Shown: positions 1-11,976 of the stretch, piece after piece
Layout: each line of letters opens with the position of its first letter
Numbering within the stretch: position 1 is the stretch's first letter
NCBI GenBank assembly: GCA_905160935.1
Contig: CAJHZI010000492.1
Coordinates: 15,001-79,000 of the forward strand
Origin: Enchytraeus crypticus
Lineage: Eukaryota; Annelida; Clitellata; Enchytraeida; Enchytraeidae
DNA length: 64,000 nucleotides
Reading direction: 5' to 3'
Translations under genes and position numbers: made by a program
Notes under the pieces: model-generated
Databases searched by the model: none
Seen by the model: only the letters and a program-made list of their open reading frames with translations
What the model was told of the DNA's origin: nothing

Positions 1-808
1 CAAATCAAAGTCTTATCAAATCAAAGTCTTTACAAATCAAAGTCTTATCAAATCAAAGTCTTTACAAATCAAAGTCTTATCAAATCAAAGTCTTTACAAA
101 TCAAAGTCTTATCAAATCAAAGTCTTTACAAATCAAAGTCTTATCAAATCAAAGTCTTTACAAGTCAAAGTCTTATCAAATCAAAGTCTTTACAAATCAA
201 AGTCTTATCAAATCAAAGTCTTTACAAGTCAAAGTCTTATCAAATCAAAGTCTTTACAAATCAAAGTCTTATCAAATCAAAGTCTTATCAAATCAAAGTC
301 TTATCAAAGTCTTTACAAATCAAAGTCTTATCAAATCAAAGTCTTATCAAATCAAAGTCTTATCAAATCAAAGTCTTATCAAATCAAAGTCTTATCAAAT
401 CAAATCAAAGTCTTATCAAATCAAAGTCTTTACAAATCAAAGTCTTATCAAATCAAAGTCTTTACAAATCAAAGTCTTATCAAATCAAAGTCTTTACAAA
501 TCAAAGTCTTATCAAATCAAAGTCTTTACAAATCAAAGTCTTATCAAATCAAAGTCTTATCAAATCAAAGTCTTATCAAAGTCTTTACAAATCAAAGTCT
601 TATCAAATCAAAGTCTTATCAAATCAAAGTCTTATCAAATCAAAGTCTTATCAAATCAAAGTCTTATCAAATCAAAGTCTTATCAAATCAAAGTCTTATC
701 AAAGTCTTTACAAATCAAAGTCTTATCAAATCAAAGTCTTATCAAAGTCTTTACAAATCAAAGTCTTATCAAATCAAAGTCTTATCAAAGTCTTTACAAA
801 TCTTATAC
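1..808 (+). repeat. 16-bp satellite-like array TCAAATCAAAGTCTTA
   Basis: About 50 units of 16 bp with two alternating variants (GTCTTATC and GTCTTTAC), so a 32-bp higher period is visible in parts. Some units are shortened. It starts at the window edge and continues outside. Confidence 0.97.
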
Positions 809-820
809 AAAGTGTAAATG

Positions 821-950
821 TCTATTCGTATCCTGACCCGAGCTAAACTGGGATTCAAGGAAAGCTGATGATGATGATTATGATGATGATATGATGATGA
901 TATGATGATGATGACGAAGATGATGATGATTATTATTATTATTATTATTA
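821..950 (+). mobile_element. SINE-B 3' end with (GATGAT)n tail
   Basis: TCTATTCGTATCCTGACCCG, AGCTAAACTGGGATTCAAGG, then a long GAT/ATGATG tract and (ATT)n. The tail structure is shared with 15535-15612. Confidence 0.7.
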
Positions 951-1450
951 ACTCAGAATTATAATTCTGACCCTGTGATGACACAATGTTTACTGATCCT
1001 ACACAACTCTGGTATTATCGCTCAGCAGAACATCACGTGACTTCATAACAGAGAGATATGACTCAGCCAGTGAAGTATGTCAACGTACATCTGACCAAAC
1101 GATCAGTCCAATTCCAGAGTGGATTGGACATCGTTACTAAAGAAAGAACTCACCCAAAGCTGCATGTGTTCTTGAGGGATAATATTGCACGTGTAAAGAT
1201 GGCGATTTATAACAGCATTGATGTTGATTGAATGACTTTTATCAATTATAAAGTCAATTTTAAAAGTGGCCATACAAGATCAAATTATAAAGTGGGCATA
1301 ATCAAAATCAAATCATAATCATAGTCAAATCATATATGATAAATCAGTTGATCAACGCCCATTCATACTGCCTGTCTAGCCTATCCACATCACTTGAGGC
1401 ATTTGACTTATGGGCTTAACTTCCTATTATACATTTGTCCTATAGTATTT
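951..1450. other. No recognised feature
   Basis: Anonymous AT-rich DNA. It contains AAAGATGGCGA at about 1,194 (see findings). Confidence 0.5.
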
Positions 1451-1635
1451 TTATAATATATTATAATAATTTAATAGTAATATTATATGGATATAATATA
1501 ATAATAATAATAATAATAATAATTATTATTATTATATAATAATATAATATAATAATAATAATAATAATTATTATTATTATTATTATTATAAGTATTATTA
1601 TTATTATTATTACATAATATAATATATTTGTCCTA
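1451..1635. repeat. AT-rich (AAT/ATT)n region
   Basis: Mixed AATAAT, ATTATT and ATATAAT simple sequence. The poly-Ile open frame on the - strand is an artefact. Confidence 0.92.
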
Positions 1636-2130
1636 TAATATATTTGTCTCTTCGAAACATTCCCATTTCGATGCTTACATTGTCCTGTCGCTTTCCAACC
1701 TGCCACTTAATACCTACGTATCATTTTGACCAATAAGTGGCCAAAATTACAAAAACTTATTCCACTGTCGGATTATAAATTACTTTTGGTTATTATTTCA
1801 TCACGAGTCAGGTTGAGTTGGGTTATATATCAAGAGCATTACCGGGGGCTAACCACACTAAATTAGGTCCTCCCAACTTTCAATCACTTGTCCCTAGAAG
1901 CTATAGGGGCTATAATTTATTTCCTCCCCCCCCTAATCATAACTCTAGTATCGTACCAGTATAATAGAATAATAGAATTATAGGTCCACATTGCACATCG
2001 GAGTTGTATATATTCCGACTACTATTATGGTTCTAAGCTGTTGTGTGTTCAATTTTAAATCAATTATACTAGTTCTAAGTAAAGCTTAGATTAAAGTCTA
2101 GTTAAGCTTTTCGTGTTTTTATTGTCAGAG
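1636..2130. other. No recognised feature
   Basis: Anonymous sequence with a C-rich run near 1,926. Confidence 0.5.
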
Positions 2131-2133
2131 CAG

Positions 2134-2212
2134 GTTCGGCTTGGTCTCGAACCACTGGTTTGCAGCTTATCAGGCGAGTGTGCTCGATCAACAACCACTA
2201 GGCTACATTAAT
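2134..2212 (-). mobile_element. tRNA-like SINE head
   Basis: On the - strand TAGCCTAGTGG (box A-like) is followed about 45 bases later by GGTTCGAGACC (box B-like). The stems do not fold as an intact tRNA on inspection, so a SINE head is more likely than a functional tRNA gene. Confidence 0.5.
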
Positions 2213-2315
2213 TCTATTGTAGACTATCGGCCTAATGCAGGCAATGCTTTGGTTTATTCATGACCATTTTCCAAGATTCTACATTTAATTTTGAGAATTT
2301 CTCAACTAACATTTA

Positions 2316-2575
2316 TCATCCATATCAACTTCCCTTGAATCCAAATTTAATTAGGGTCGGGATTGCGCAATTTTATAGAAAATTCTATGGCCTAGGCTCT
2401 CACCAACCAAATACCCTTTCCGACGCTTGTTTGGAATTTGGATCATATATAGTGCAAAGACGCCTTTTGCGACACGTGCCGTCCACGGTTGATCTATGCA
2501 TCAGCAACCCTGGACACAATGTGGGTAACCCGTGTTGTGTCCGGACACAATACAGGTAATCTGTGTTGTGTCCGG
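2316..2575 (-). mobile_element. SINE-B copy, reversed
   Basis: The + strand reads CTTCCCTTGAATCC, TTAGGGTCGGGATTG, GGCTCTCACCAACCAAATAC, CGTCCACGGTTGATCTATGC, then duplicated GTTGTGTCCGG ends. A 99-codon frame spans the copy but is not a gene. Confidence 0.75.
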
Positions 2576-2579
2576 TTTG

Positions 2580-3870
2580 GTATAAAATGGTACATAATTA
2601 GTGTTTCGATTTATTCATTTACTTCTCTGCTCATATATAAGCTGAACTTTATCGATAACTTATACAAAAGCATATACTCAATAACAATTGCAAGCTAACT
2701 TTCATCTTTTCCGTTTAAATTTTTTTAATTTCATGTGAGATATTTCGCTGATTTATTTATTTATTTTTCATAAATAGCTCTGCGTATAATGCAGCATAGA
2801 ATAATAATAGCAATAGTACAGTAATTAATCGTAATTGCCATCGTAACAGAGTTCTGTTAGTTAAATGGAGTTGGAGCCGCGATGATATAGTCCATTTTAT
2901 GCACAGATGTGCTTAAATGGTCTATTTAAATGCTAAATTGTTAAATCAATGACCTATGAGATTGCAAGTTAAAGTGAATATTGCGACGCAGTAAGTGCGA
3001 AGCTGCACGTACCTGATTGTTTTTGCAAAATAAAGTTATTATAGAGTCTAATTAAATGCTCTGCACAATGCACAAGGAAAAATATTGGAAATAGTCTGTG
3101 TCGTATCAACTGTATTTGAATAAGAAGGATCAGGGAAGTTACAGAACGATAACAATAGGCCTACGTGCTTGTTTGAATGTCTTGCTAACACCGCTTTTTA
3201 TTTTCACATTGAATAATTTATTTCTAGTTAATAGGCCTAATGCATTTTTGCAAATGAATCGTTGGAAAATGACATCGCTCTCTGAAGTTTAGAAGTTAAA
3301 TCCATAATGTAGACCCATACGTATGTAGGATACAGATGCCTTTGAGACTTGTCTTACAACTGTATTAATGGCTTTATTCTACGCAGTGTCTATATTTAAA
3401 TCACCGACTGCTATTCTTGTTCACCTTCTCAGCCCAATACGTCATCATTCCTTCTTGCACTTTCGTGGACGCCATACTGTCTCTTCGAAAGCCAGTTCGT
3501 CGTACATTTTCGAACAATTTCGACAAGTAGCGGCTTATGACTACCAGATGAACAGACACGTATATCTGCTTCACTATTATATCGTATCACAGGGACGGTG
3601 TTATTTATTTCGTAACTGACAATAGGATATATCCGATGTGTTGAATCGAATAAATACCCGTGGACAGAATAAGATGTGAAAATGCATCATATAATTCTAC
3701 GAAAAAGTAATAAATATTCATTATTTGCTGATATATCGACATGATATTAAAATAATTTGTCCGACTTTGGATTCGCACAGTTGTCTATTTCTACATTATT
3801 TTGAATTTTAAATATATATTTTAGCTGATTATTAATGTTTTCTATCGAGCACTAGTGAGACAAAATCAAT
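2580..3870. other. No recognised feature
   Basis: AT-rich. Two short frames (3098-3292, 3368-3619) show no domain or repeat similarity and are not called. Confidence 0.5.
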
Positions 3871-3873
3871 ATT

Positions 3874-3917
3874 CGTCCCTGACATCATCCTTGGATGAGG
3901 AAACGGACGTTAAAACT

Positions 3918-3965
<48 letters not shown>
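3874..3965 (+). mobile_element. 3' module related to SINE-A with (ATT)n tail
   Basis: GTCCCTGACATCATCCTTGG, then ATGAGGAAACGGACGTTAAA, then (ATT)n. The same unit is at 18425 (-), 22845 and 61870. Confidence 0.7.
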
Positions 3966-4049
3966 GGCTATCATTATTATCACAGAACATATTTTTTCTA
4001 TCTTCGACGAGGTTATCGATGAAGATAACTGCCATCTGGGGGACATGGT

Positions 4050-4353
4050 GATAGATGTCGTATAGGAGCTAATCGGTCATCTAAATTAATTATTCTTGTG
4101 AGACCTAGCTTACATTCACATTCTAAGCTAGCTAAACGTTCTCTCCAGCATGCTGCACCGTAGATCTGGAATTCTCTTCCATCCAATCTTCGGAAGTCTT
4201 CGTTTGAATCACATCGGCCTTTGCTTTCCAATGAGCTTTTCCATAGATTGTTGAAGACCTATCTTTCCATCTCTCGTTTCCAGCCAGTGTTCATGAGTTG
4301 CGGCCAGCGTCTAAACCTCCTTTTCTTTAATTTCCTTTTTCTTTGGACATGAG
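4050..4353 (+). pseudogene. LINE reverse transcriptase C-terminal remnant
   Basis: One frame reads RIGANRSSKLIILVRP, then AP-stop-IWNSLPSNLRK and LFHRLLKTYLS. Alignable WNSLP...R and F...LKTYL patterns close many Jockey/CR1-type LINE ORF2 proteins. It has an in-frame TAG and no upstream RT core, so it is dead. A 72-codon frame on the opposite strand is its shadow. Confidence 0.7.
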
Positions 4354-5000
4354 CAATTATTAAATATATAGAGCTCTAGATAATAACATACATTTATAGA
4401 CAAGTTAAGGAGAGGATTAAAGGGTTAGAGGGTTAGAGTTAACAATACCTCTGGTCCTGTATTATAGTACAATAGCTAGCGTAAGGGTTAGAGTTTCTCC
4501 GCGAATGCAAGTGGCGCGAATTTAAAGCCCAGGTCAGCCAGCTATGATGGATATCGCGTTGATTTCTAACGTAGATATCAAGATGGACAAATCATTCATA
4601 TTATGTACGACTGAATTTTTTATTTTTGTTAAATTTTAATATTGCCTTCAGTATGTCTGAAATAAAATGATGATGACGAAATCATAATTTATCTCCAGTT
4701 TCGTAACCCGTTTCTGATGTTGGGGAATTTAATTTAAGGGGGAGATTTTTAGCGTTACAGCCTGAGCGTGTCTATTAGAAGAGCGCGGCTGACTGACGCA
4801 CTGCCTGACTTCTCTACGAGCCTCATATCGAGTGTGAACAACCCACGAGTACGCACACGTACAAACAGCCATACATCCAGCCGTACAGGCAGTAAAACTT
4901 GACGACGAATTTACGTTGGAGGTCATTTCTTTGTTAGCAGTCGTATCCGCTCGTAGGATATTAGTGAGTTTTGCCCATAGAGTGCATGTTCAATCTTGCT
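4354..5000. other. No recognised feature
   Basis: Contains TTAGAGGGTTAGAGTTAAC-type short repeats near 4,420. No gene is seen. Confidence 0.5.
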
Positions 5001-5019
5001 CCGGTCCGACTTGCGAATA

Positions 5020-5112
5020 GGTAGCTATACGGATAGTAGGATAAAGAGATAGATAGGAGGATAGGTAGGTAGACGGATAGATAAGCGGATAGATAGTAGG
5101 ACAGATAGTGAA
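5020..5112 (+). repeat. Degenerate GATA/GGATAG repeat
   Basis: Repeated GATAGATAGGAGGATAGGTAG units. Confidence 0.85.
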
Positions 5113-5249
5113 AGTAATGATTTTGGGTGAGTTAGGTTTACAGTGCAGTCGAACGACTTCATCCGCTTATGGTAAGTTTCGTCTAAGGAGAGATTGAGAG
5201 CGTTTTATTGAAATTAATCGTATCACGATTTATTTCAGCGCAGTAACGA

Positions 5250-5345
5250 CAACAAAAACACAATTAGAGTGCCACTGTTTTCCTTGACAACATTGAGCAC
5301 TGTGCAACCAAATCCAACTGATAAGCAGAATGTGGGGCCAATAAA
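5250..5345 (+). mobile_element. SINE-C copy
   Basis: AACAAAAACACAATTAGAGT, GCCACTGTTTTCCTTGACAA, CATTGAGCAC, matching the copies at 17985 and 29465. Confidence 0.65.
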
Positions 5346-5349
5346 TAGT

Positions 5350-6225
5350 TGGAACAATAATCGAGAAATTTAGTGCAATGAAGCATAAGGACGGTATGGA
5401 GGTTTTTGTGTACTACCTGGAGACTTTGGATCCTATTAAATTTAATAATAAAAAAATGTGCGGTAGGCCTATTAAGTTAAATTAACATTTCTTGCCGTTT
5501 ATTTTTGTGTTTAGTGTGTAACGTTGTTTGTTCTTTTTAAACTATTATGCGAATGCTTACTCTTTGACGCTAGAAGTTTGCAAAGGTCGTAGTTATTTCA
5601 TGTCATTTGTAATTATTTATAAAGTAAGTTAGATTGTAGTAACCATTTAAACTTAGAAGTTCTTAACTTAAACTATAGATTGGTTCTGGCAAATGTAATT
5701 AGTTCTAGCTTAGAAAGAGTTTCTGGATATTATTCTTTGAGGGTCAAGTATCAAATCAAAAATGAAACGAGAGTTTTTAAATAGGACATTTATGTTCTAC
5801 AATTTATAAAAAAATTCTGCGAATGCTTTAAATTATACACAGCGTCAATTGTTAGAAAATTATAATAGCGAAATCTGTATCAGGCTTTGAGTATCATTAC
5901 TTTTAAGAAAACTGTAATAAAGCAATATGACCTATTGATCGATGTTATCTAGCGTATTCTTAACAAAAAAGCAGATTACAATGTCTCGTTCGGGTAAAAC
6001 CTTTGGAGTTAACAAGATGTGTGGAAATCCTTGTTGATTGATGGAGTCAAAGGCACCCGGAAAACTAAAGTATGAAACATAGATCTACAGGAACCAGCGA
6101 GAAAAGAAATCAGGTAAATGAGAACACGAGAAGAATCTAGATGAGAAATCAGCAAATGTAAGTTAGGAGTATTCCCGAGAATCTCATTCGTTATAGACTT
6201 TTATAGTGGACTATAGCGCCACACG
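5350..6225. other. No recognised feature
   Basis: AT-rich anonymous DNA. Confidence 0.5.
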
Positions 6226-7355
6226 GGGCTAGAGCTATTGTACTATAGTACAGGACCAGAGCTATTGTACTATAATACAGGACCAGAGCTATAGTACTAT
6301 GCAGGACAAGAGCTATAGTACTATACAGGACCAGAGCTATTGTACTGTAACACAGGACCAGAGATATTGTACTATAATACAGGACCAGAGCTATTGTACT
6401 ATAATACAGGACCAGAGCTATTGTACTGTAAAACAGGACCAGAGCTATTGTACTATAATACAGGACCAGAGCTATTGTACTGTAACACAGGACCAGAGAT
6501 ATTGTACTATAATACAGGATCAGAGCTATTGTACACTACAGGACCAGAGCTATTGTACTATAATACAGGACAAGAGCTAGAGTACTATACAGGACAAGAG
6601 CTATTGTACTATACAGGACTAGAGCTATTGTACTATACAGGACAAGAACTATAGTACTATTCAGGACAAGAGCTAGAGTACTATACAGGACTAGAGCTAT
6701 TGTATTATACAGGACTAGAACTATTGTACTATACAGGACTAGAGCTATTGTACTATACAGGACTAGAGCTATTGTACTATACAGGACAAGAACTATAGTA
6801 CTATACAGGACAAGAACTATAGTACTATACAGGACAAGAGCTAGAGTACTATACAGGACTAGAGCTATAGTACTATACAGGACTAGAGCTATTGTACTAT
6901 ACAGGACCAGAACAATTGTACTATACAGGACTAGAGCTATTGTACTATACAGGACCAGAACTAGTGTACTATACAGGACTAGAGCTATTGTACTATACAG
7001 GACTAGAGCTATTGTACTATACAGGACAAGAACTATAGTACTATACAGGACAAGAGCTAGAGTACTATACAGGACTAGAGCTATTGTACTATACAGGACC
7101 AGAACAATTGTACTATACAGGACTAGAGCTATTGTACTATACATGACCAGAACTAGAGTACTATACATGACTAGAGCTATTGTACTATACAGGACTAGAG
7201 CTATTGTACTATACAGGACAAGAACTATAGTACTATACAGGACAAGAGCTAGAGTACTATACAGGACTAGAGCTATTGTACTATACAGGACCAGAACTAT
7301 TGTACTATACAGGACTAGAGCTATTGTACTATACAGGACCAGAACTATAGTACTG
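6226..7355 (+). repeat. 24/27-bp minisatellite (GAGCTATTGTACTAT core)
   Basis: About 45 units. The first third uses a 27-bp form ending ACTATAATAC, the rest a 24-bp form ending ACTATAC. Because 24 and 27 are multiples of three, frames stay open on both strands (305 codons on -, about 100 on +). The peptides are exact repeats with no composition change, so they are artefacts. Confidence 0.97.
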
Positions 7356-7539
7356 GACAGGACAGGAATTTTTGGGTCGTTGTCCTTCCTCAAAAAAATT
7401 ATTTTGATAGTATTTCTTGAAGATTCTCCTTTCCGACGCGATTTATGAAGCATAGTGATAAATGATAACTATTTTCTGGTTCCTTACTGGCTCCAGATTC
7501 ACAATGTCTGCGCTTCCCTTGTCGCTCTTGTGAAATAAA

Positions 7540-7600
7540 ACCCCCTTCCTACCCCCGCCGCCCCCACCCTCACCCTAAACGCCTCGGCGTCAGCGAATAG
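7540..7600. other. C-rich, CpG-containing segment
   Basis: CCCCCTTCCTACCCCCGCCG and CCTCGGCGTCAGCG stand out from the AT-rich surroundings just upstream of a TATA-like site. Confidence 0.5.
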
Positions 7601-7643
7601 TTTCAGGTTTTCTGGAAAAATGTATTGTTGATTGTGTTGCGTA

Positions 7644-7674
7644 TATATAAAGATTTCAAAACCTTTTCTCAGTC
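7644..7674 (+). promoter_or_regulatory. Candidate Pol II core promoter (TATA + TCAGTC initiator)
   Basis: TATATAAA at 7644-7651 and TCAGTC at 7669-7674, whose A lies 27 bases downstream of the TATA start, a normal spacing. A GC-rich patch lies upstream. No convincing gene follows, so this is weak. Confidence 0.3.
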
Positions 7675-7754
7675 GAAACTAAACCGAATAACGAAAGCCT
7701 GCTGTTGACGAAAAGTGAGCAGCGAATCAGCGATATTTGGTGAGAAGAAATTTA

Positions 7755-7871
7755 ATGCTGTTGATACAAATTGACGAAGTTAATTGCACTCCGAAGATGA
7801 ATCCGTTCAACAAATCATGTTCCGAAGATGATGCAGAGTTACGTAGCATAGCAGATGCATACGATGATTGA
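7755..7871 (+). CDS. Small acidic ORF, 38 codons (doubtful)
   Basis: ATG to TGA encodes a short peptide with SEDDAELRSIADAYDD at the end. A second acidic block (DEEDDADSEDDADVEEDAV) continues to 7942 in another frame. It could be a broken acidic-protein exon downstream of the candidate promoter, or a GAT-rich simple sequence. Not recognised. Confidence 0.2.
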   Translation: MLLIQIDEVNCTPKMNPFNKSCSEDDAELRSIADAYDD

Positions 7872-7942
7872 GTATGACGTAGCAGATGAAGAAGATGATG
7901 CTGATTCGGAGGATGATGCAGATGTAGAAGAAGATGCAGTTT

Positions 7943-9744
7943 AACTGAACGCAAAAGCACATGGATCGACTGTTTGAACGAAAATTAACTGTAGAAGAAT
8001 TGTATGGCTACCCCTGTGTGTAACCACATAATACTGTTCCGGGATTTACGTCCTGCTCTTCATGGGTGGTAGACATCGTAAACGTACTGGCAGGGAAATG
8101 CTTGTAAGAAGATCAATGAGGTTATCTTAGCTATGTGTTCGGGTGGGTCATTCAATTGTTGTCAGAACAAAGACAGTCGGTGCCTATACGGGCTTATTAT
8201 TATTATTTTAAAGTGCTCGAAATTGAGGTGTGCGATGGATGATCGATATGAATTAGATCGCAGACTTCAATTGGGCTCTTTTTTCAACACCTTTTTTTCT
8301 GATCCAAGTTCATCCATCTATTCGGATTCTAGACGGAAACTATAATTGTCGATACATTTTTCTGCCTCGGGTCGTTAGCTCGAAAAACGTTACAAAAGAT
8401 AACTAATTACAAATAAAGGATATACAATATTATACATAAACGATTATTTTATAAAGTATATTATAATAGATATTAAATAAAATAAGATATTATAGAGATT
8501 CGAATGTTGCATTGTGACGGTGACACTGTTCGATGTTACAGTATACGAGTTGTTTGCTAGACCAGCCTTTGCTATCTCAGGCGAACAATGATATCGGTAA
8601 TTCCGCCATCTTGAAATTATGCAGCCTTCTATACGCCCAATGAAATCGTGTGCTCTCCTTAATCTGTTCTGCTCAAGTCCAGAGTACATGACTCCATTGT
8701 GTGTATTCACGCTCCATAAAGAGCACCTCATCGATTAATGTGTTTTTCATATAGCAAAGAGCTGTTTCCAAGAGCCGTTACTTAACCATTAGCTTGGAAT
8801 TGATAGATATTGGTAAACGAGTAGACTTAGGAACAATAATAGAGTAGATTTAGGAACTATAAGTATATCTAGATATATATCAGATACGGATAGATTCATC
8901 TGTCAGAGATACAGAGATATCGCAAAGAGATAAATCTACAGAAGGTCGGTCGTTAGTCTTGCCTCATAACCCTTTCTACCAGTATCGAATCTCATAATCT
9001 CGACGTTGACTCATCGATAGCCTGGTGTGTTTCTAAGGGTCAACCTGGGTATATTGAAAATATAAAGTAGATAGCGTTTAATTCTGAAAAAGCCCTCTAT
9101 CAATCTGATACTTAATATCATTTAATGTCACTTTGATTTAATCTTATCATTTCAGAGCTTCTTTAGTCCAGTTTAAGGTAGCTCAAATACCTCCTAATCT
9201 ATTCAACTAGAACGTACACAGTGTGAAAAATTGCACACAACTGGGAAATGGTGTATTTTAAGTTTTAACTGAACCTGGATTAGAAATCTATTTAATTGTA
9301 GACGGCATGAAATAGGCTTCTATCTTTCAATTGCCCTTCGTTGACTTTACGTTTGAGGGTAAGCCTACTGTTTATTGAGAGAGTCTTAATATTACATGTA
9401 TGTACTTGATTTCTAAACATTATGTAATTTAGTAGAAACATACAAAACCATCACCTTACGTTCCGAAAAACGTTGAGATAGATTCTAAAATTAATTAATT
9501 TAAAATAAGAATTCATAGTAGCTGGTGGCCACTGTACTTGTGATATAATTATATTTTTATTTGAATTTTTTATTTTGCCTTATTCGCATTATTTTTATAT
9601 TGTACTTTGCATTTTTTGCATATTGTACTTCGCAATTTTTTGGTGTTGCGGAATTTAACCAGCAAGTAGATTGTTAATTTCATGCCGAAACGAGATTATC
9701 AACTGTAGCACTGACTGTAATGATAGCAGCGTCAGTTCTGTTCT
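7943..9744. other. No recognised gene
   Basis: Anonymous sequence. A 95-codon frame on - (8444-8731) has no recognised domain, though it contains CAAGATGGCGG. Short GTAGATTTAGGAAC repeats occur near 8,820-8,870. Confidence 0.5.
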
Positions 9745-10225
9745 CAATACCAGCCCGTCTTATCAGTTCTTCTTATCAGTTCTCTCTTATCAGTTGTCTT
9801 TTCAATTCTATTATCAGTTTTCCTTCCTTATCAGTTGTCCTTATCACTTGTCCTTAGCAGTTGTCCTTATCGGTTTTCCTTATCAGTTCTCTTATCAGTT
9901 ATCCTTATAAATCAGTTCTCCGTTTGGTTCTTTTATCGGTTCTCTTATCAGTTTCCTCTTATCAGTTCTCTTATCATATCTCTTATCAGTTCGCATATAA
10001 GTTCTCTTATCAGTCTATTATCAATTCTCTTGTAAGTTCTCTCATTAGTTCTTCGATCTATTCTATTACCAATTCCCTTATCAGTTCTCTTATCAATTCT
10101 CTCATGTGTTCTATCAGTTCTCTTATCAGTTATCTTATCAATTCTCTCATTTGTTCTCCTATCAGTTCTCTTATCAGTTCTCTTATCAATTCTCTCATTT
10201 GTTCTCCGATCAGTTCTCTTATTAA
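9745..10225 (+). repeat. 12-bp minisatellite CTTATCAGTTCT
   Basis: About 40 degenerate units. It keeps frames open on both strands (a - strand frame rich in DKRTDRRTNERI), which are spurious. Confidence 0.95.
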
Positions 10226-10455
10226 TATTTTGTAAGATTTGAAGCAACTGGACTAGTTTGGATAATATCACTAAATACCGTCATGTTGTATCACAGGTCA
10301 TCGTTTGATTCGTCTTGTTTTTGTTGCTGTTGCTGCTGTTGTCTGCTGTAGAGTGTAATAAAAAATACGCAGCTTCTCATTGGTTGCTTTAATAAAATAT
10401 GACGACGGATGACCTTTCTAAAGCCGAATCTAAAAGGTTTCAACTATTGAGTCAT

Positions 10456-10612
10456 CATTGGGAGGTCTCGGTGGAGGTTTAAGTCATGGTGGAGGTTTAA
10501 GTCATGGTGGAGGTTTAAGTCTTGATGGAGGTTTAAGTCTTGGTGGAGGTTTAAGTCTTGGTGGAGGTTTAAGTCATGGTGGAGGTTTAAGTCTTGGTGG
10601 AGGTTTAAATTA
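10456..10612 (+). repeat. 18-bp minisatellite GGTGGAGGTTTAAGTCTT
   Basis: Eight to nine near-perfect units, translating as Gly-Gly-Gly-Leu-Ser. It lacks any gene context. Confidence 0.95.
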
Positions 10613-11384
10613 TGCCTCGAACATTTCTCTTATCAAAATTGACGAAATTTTCGTCATCTAATAGTATTCACTCAACGGAAGCTAATATTCTATGTGAATT
10701 TGTATCGTAATAAAATTATGAATTTGATAGCACCTACTAAGTAACAAGGCAACAGGTCAAAATGACAAATCGTTTAGTAGATTTTCTTCGAGACCGTAGT
10801 TTTCTTATAGAGTAATGGTTCTTGTTATAGATATAGCTACTTTTAATTATGATTCGTTGTAATATCAAATGTCCACTTATATACCATTTTCTTTGCCAAA
10901 TAGTTTAATATAAATGGTTTTAATAACTATGATGTCGACTGCTTATAATGATTGAAGTGAGCAGTTACAGGATATAGAAAGCATGCAAGTATCGAGACGA
11001 GAACTGGATATGAACCCTGCACCCACTAATCTTCTGTTTGACATCTTACCATCATTCTACCAGCTAAGGTCTACATGTTGCCAGAAGTTTAGATCAAAGG
11101 CTTAGATCAACATTTTGTTAAAGGTTTAAATTAAAGTTCTGTCCAAGTTTTAAATCATCTCGTTGGCAAAGATTTAATCAATCGATCAATAAGAATTTAA
11201 CGTCAGGTTCTTCACCATAAGGCAATGTTAGGGACGTCAAAGTTAAATCAACGTGCAGTCTACATATTAAATTTTATGCTCTGTCAGAGGTCTAGATTAT
11301 AATTATTGCTATTGTAATTATTATTACACCTATCTAAAATTTATTTAAAAAAAATTTAACCCCTGGTGTAAAGAACCCGAGGTT
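10613..11384. other. Mostly unrecognised, with a possible SINE-A remnant
   Basis: GATATGAACCCTGCACCCAC near 11,007 followed by CATCTTACCATCATTCTACC resembles a reversed SINE-A head (box B complement). Nothing else is seen. Confidence 0.4.
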
Positions 11385-11925
11385 TGATAAAAACGATTCG
11401 AGCTATACGTGCTGAATCGCCGCCCGGCTACTCGAGGCCATATAGCTGCTTTAAAAATATTGCTGAAGCAGACTGCATTAAATCTTTGCAAAGTTATGGA
11501 AAGCCTTTGCTAAAGAAAAGAGGTCTCCCGTTTATCGCCGTTCGCTCTGCAATAAATCTACCCATGCCATTAATGAAGTCAACTCTATCGGGATTCATGG
11601 GGCCCATGGTTTCAATGGCCACCGGAACAACTTCGTACCCTAAGGACAGATCGTGGTACTTATCTATTTTCTTAGTAGCATGAAGTTCAGCAGCTCCACC
11701 GGCAGTGACTGAAGTTGTATTCAGATAGGAATATGTCATAGTGTCAATGACCGTGACATCCCATACGGCACATTTATCATTGCACCAAGGCACTTAGGCT
11801 AAGCCATCCGGTCGCTTACCATCTGATCTACACAACCCGCTTGGTTCCTTCGAGGAAGGGATGCCCGATAGCGAAAGGGCTCGCCATAGTATGTCGTTTA
11901 AATTGTGATGGCGAGACATTCTACC
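11385..11925 (-). pseudogene. LINE-type retroelement ORF, C-terminal remnant
   Basis: From 11925 downward the - strand reads [34 protein letters not shown], an in-frame TAA, then VPW.....VWDVTVIDT, AAELHATKKIDKY, VPVAIETMGPMN, and after a frameshift LQRFNAVCFSN. The series [23 protein letters not shown]...ETLGP and QRFNAV is familiar from the C-terminal part of reverse-transcriptase proteins common in marine invertebrate genomes. Stop plus frameshift make it inactive. The clade is not assigned. Confidence 0.78.

Positions 11926-11928
<3 letters not shown>

Positions 11929-11976
<48 letters not shown>
11929..11976. repeat. (ATT)n microsatellite
   Basis: About 15 ATT units directly beside the LINE remnant. 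Confidence 0.95.

Noticed and set aside
1..808. CRISPR-like array
   Set aside because: There are no unique spacers; it is a simple 16-bp tandem repeat in animal DNA.
2134..2212. Functional tRNA gene on -
   Set aside because: Boxes A and B are present but the acceptor and anticodon stems do not pair well; a SINE head is likelier. tRNAscan-SE would decide.
6536..7453. 305-codon ORF on - with Leu-Val-Leu-Tyr-Ser-Thr repeats
   Set aside because: A direct translation of the 24/27-bp array with no start context, splice sites or composition change.
8444..8731. 95-codon ORF on -
   Set aside because: No domain, no splice sites of note, and its last third is low-complexity Ile/Tyr/Phe from AT-rich DNA.
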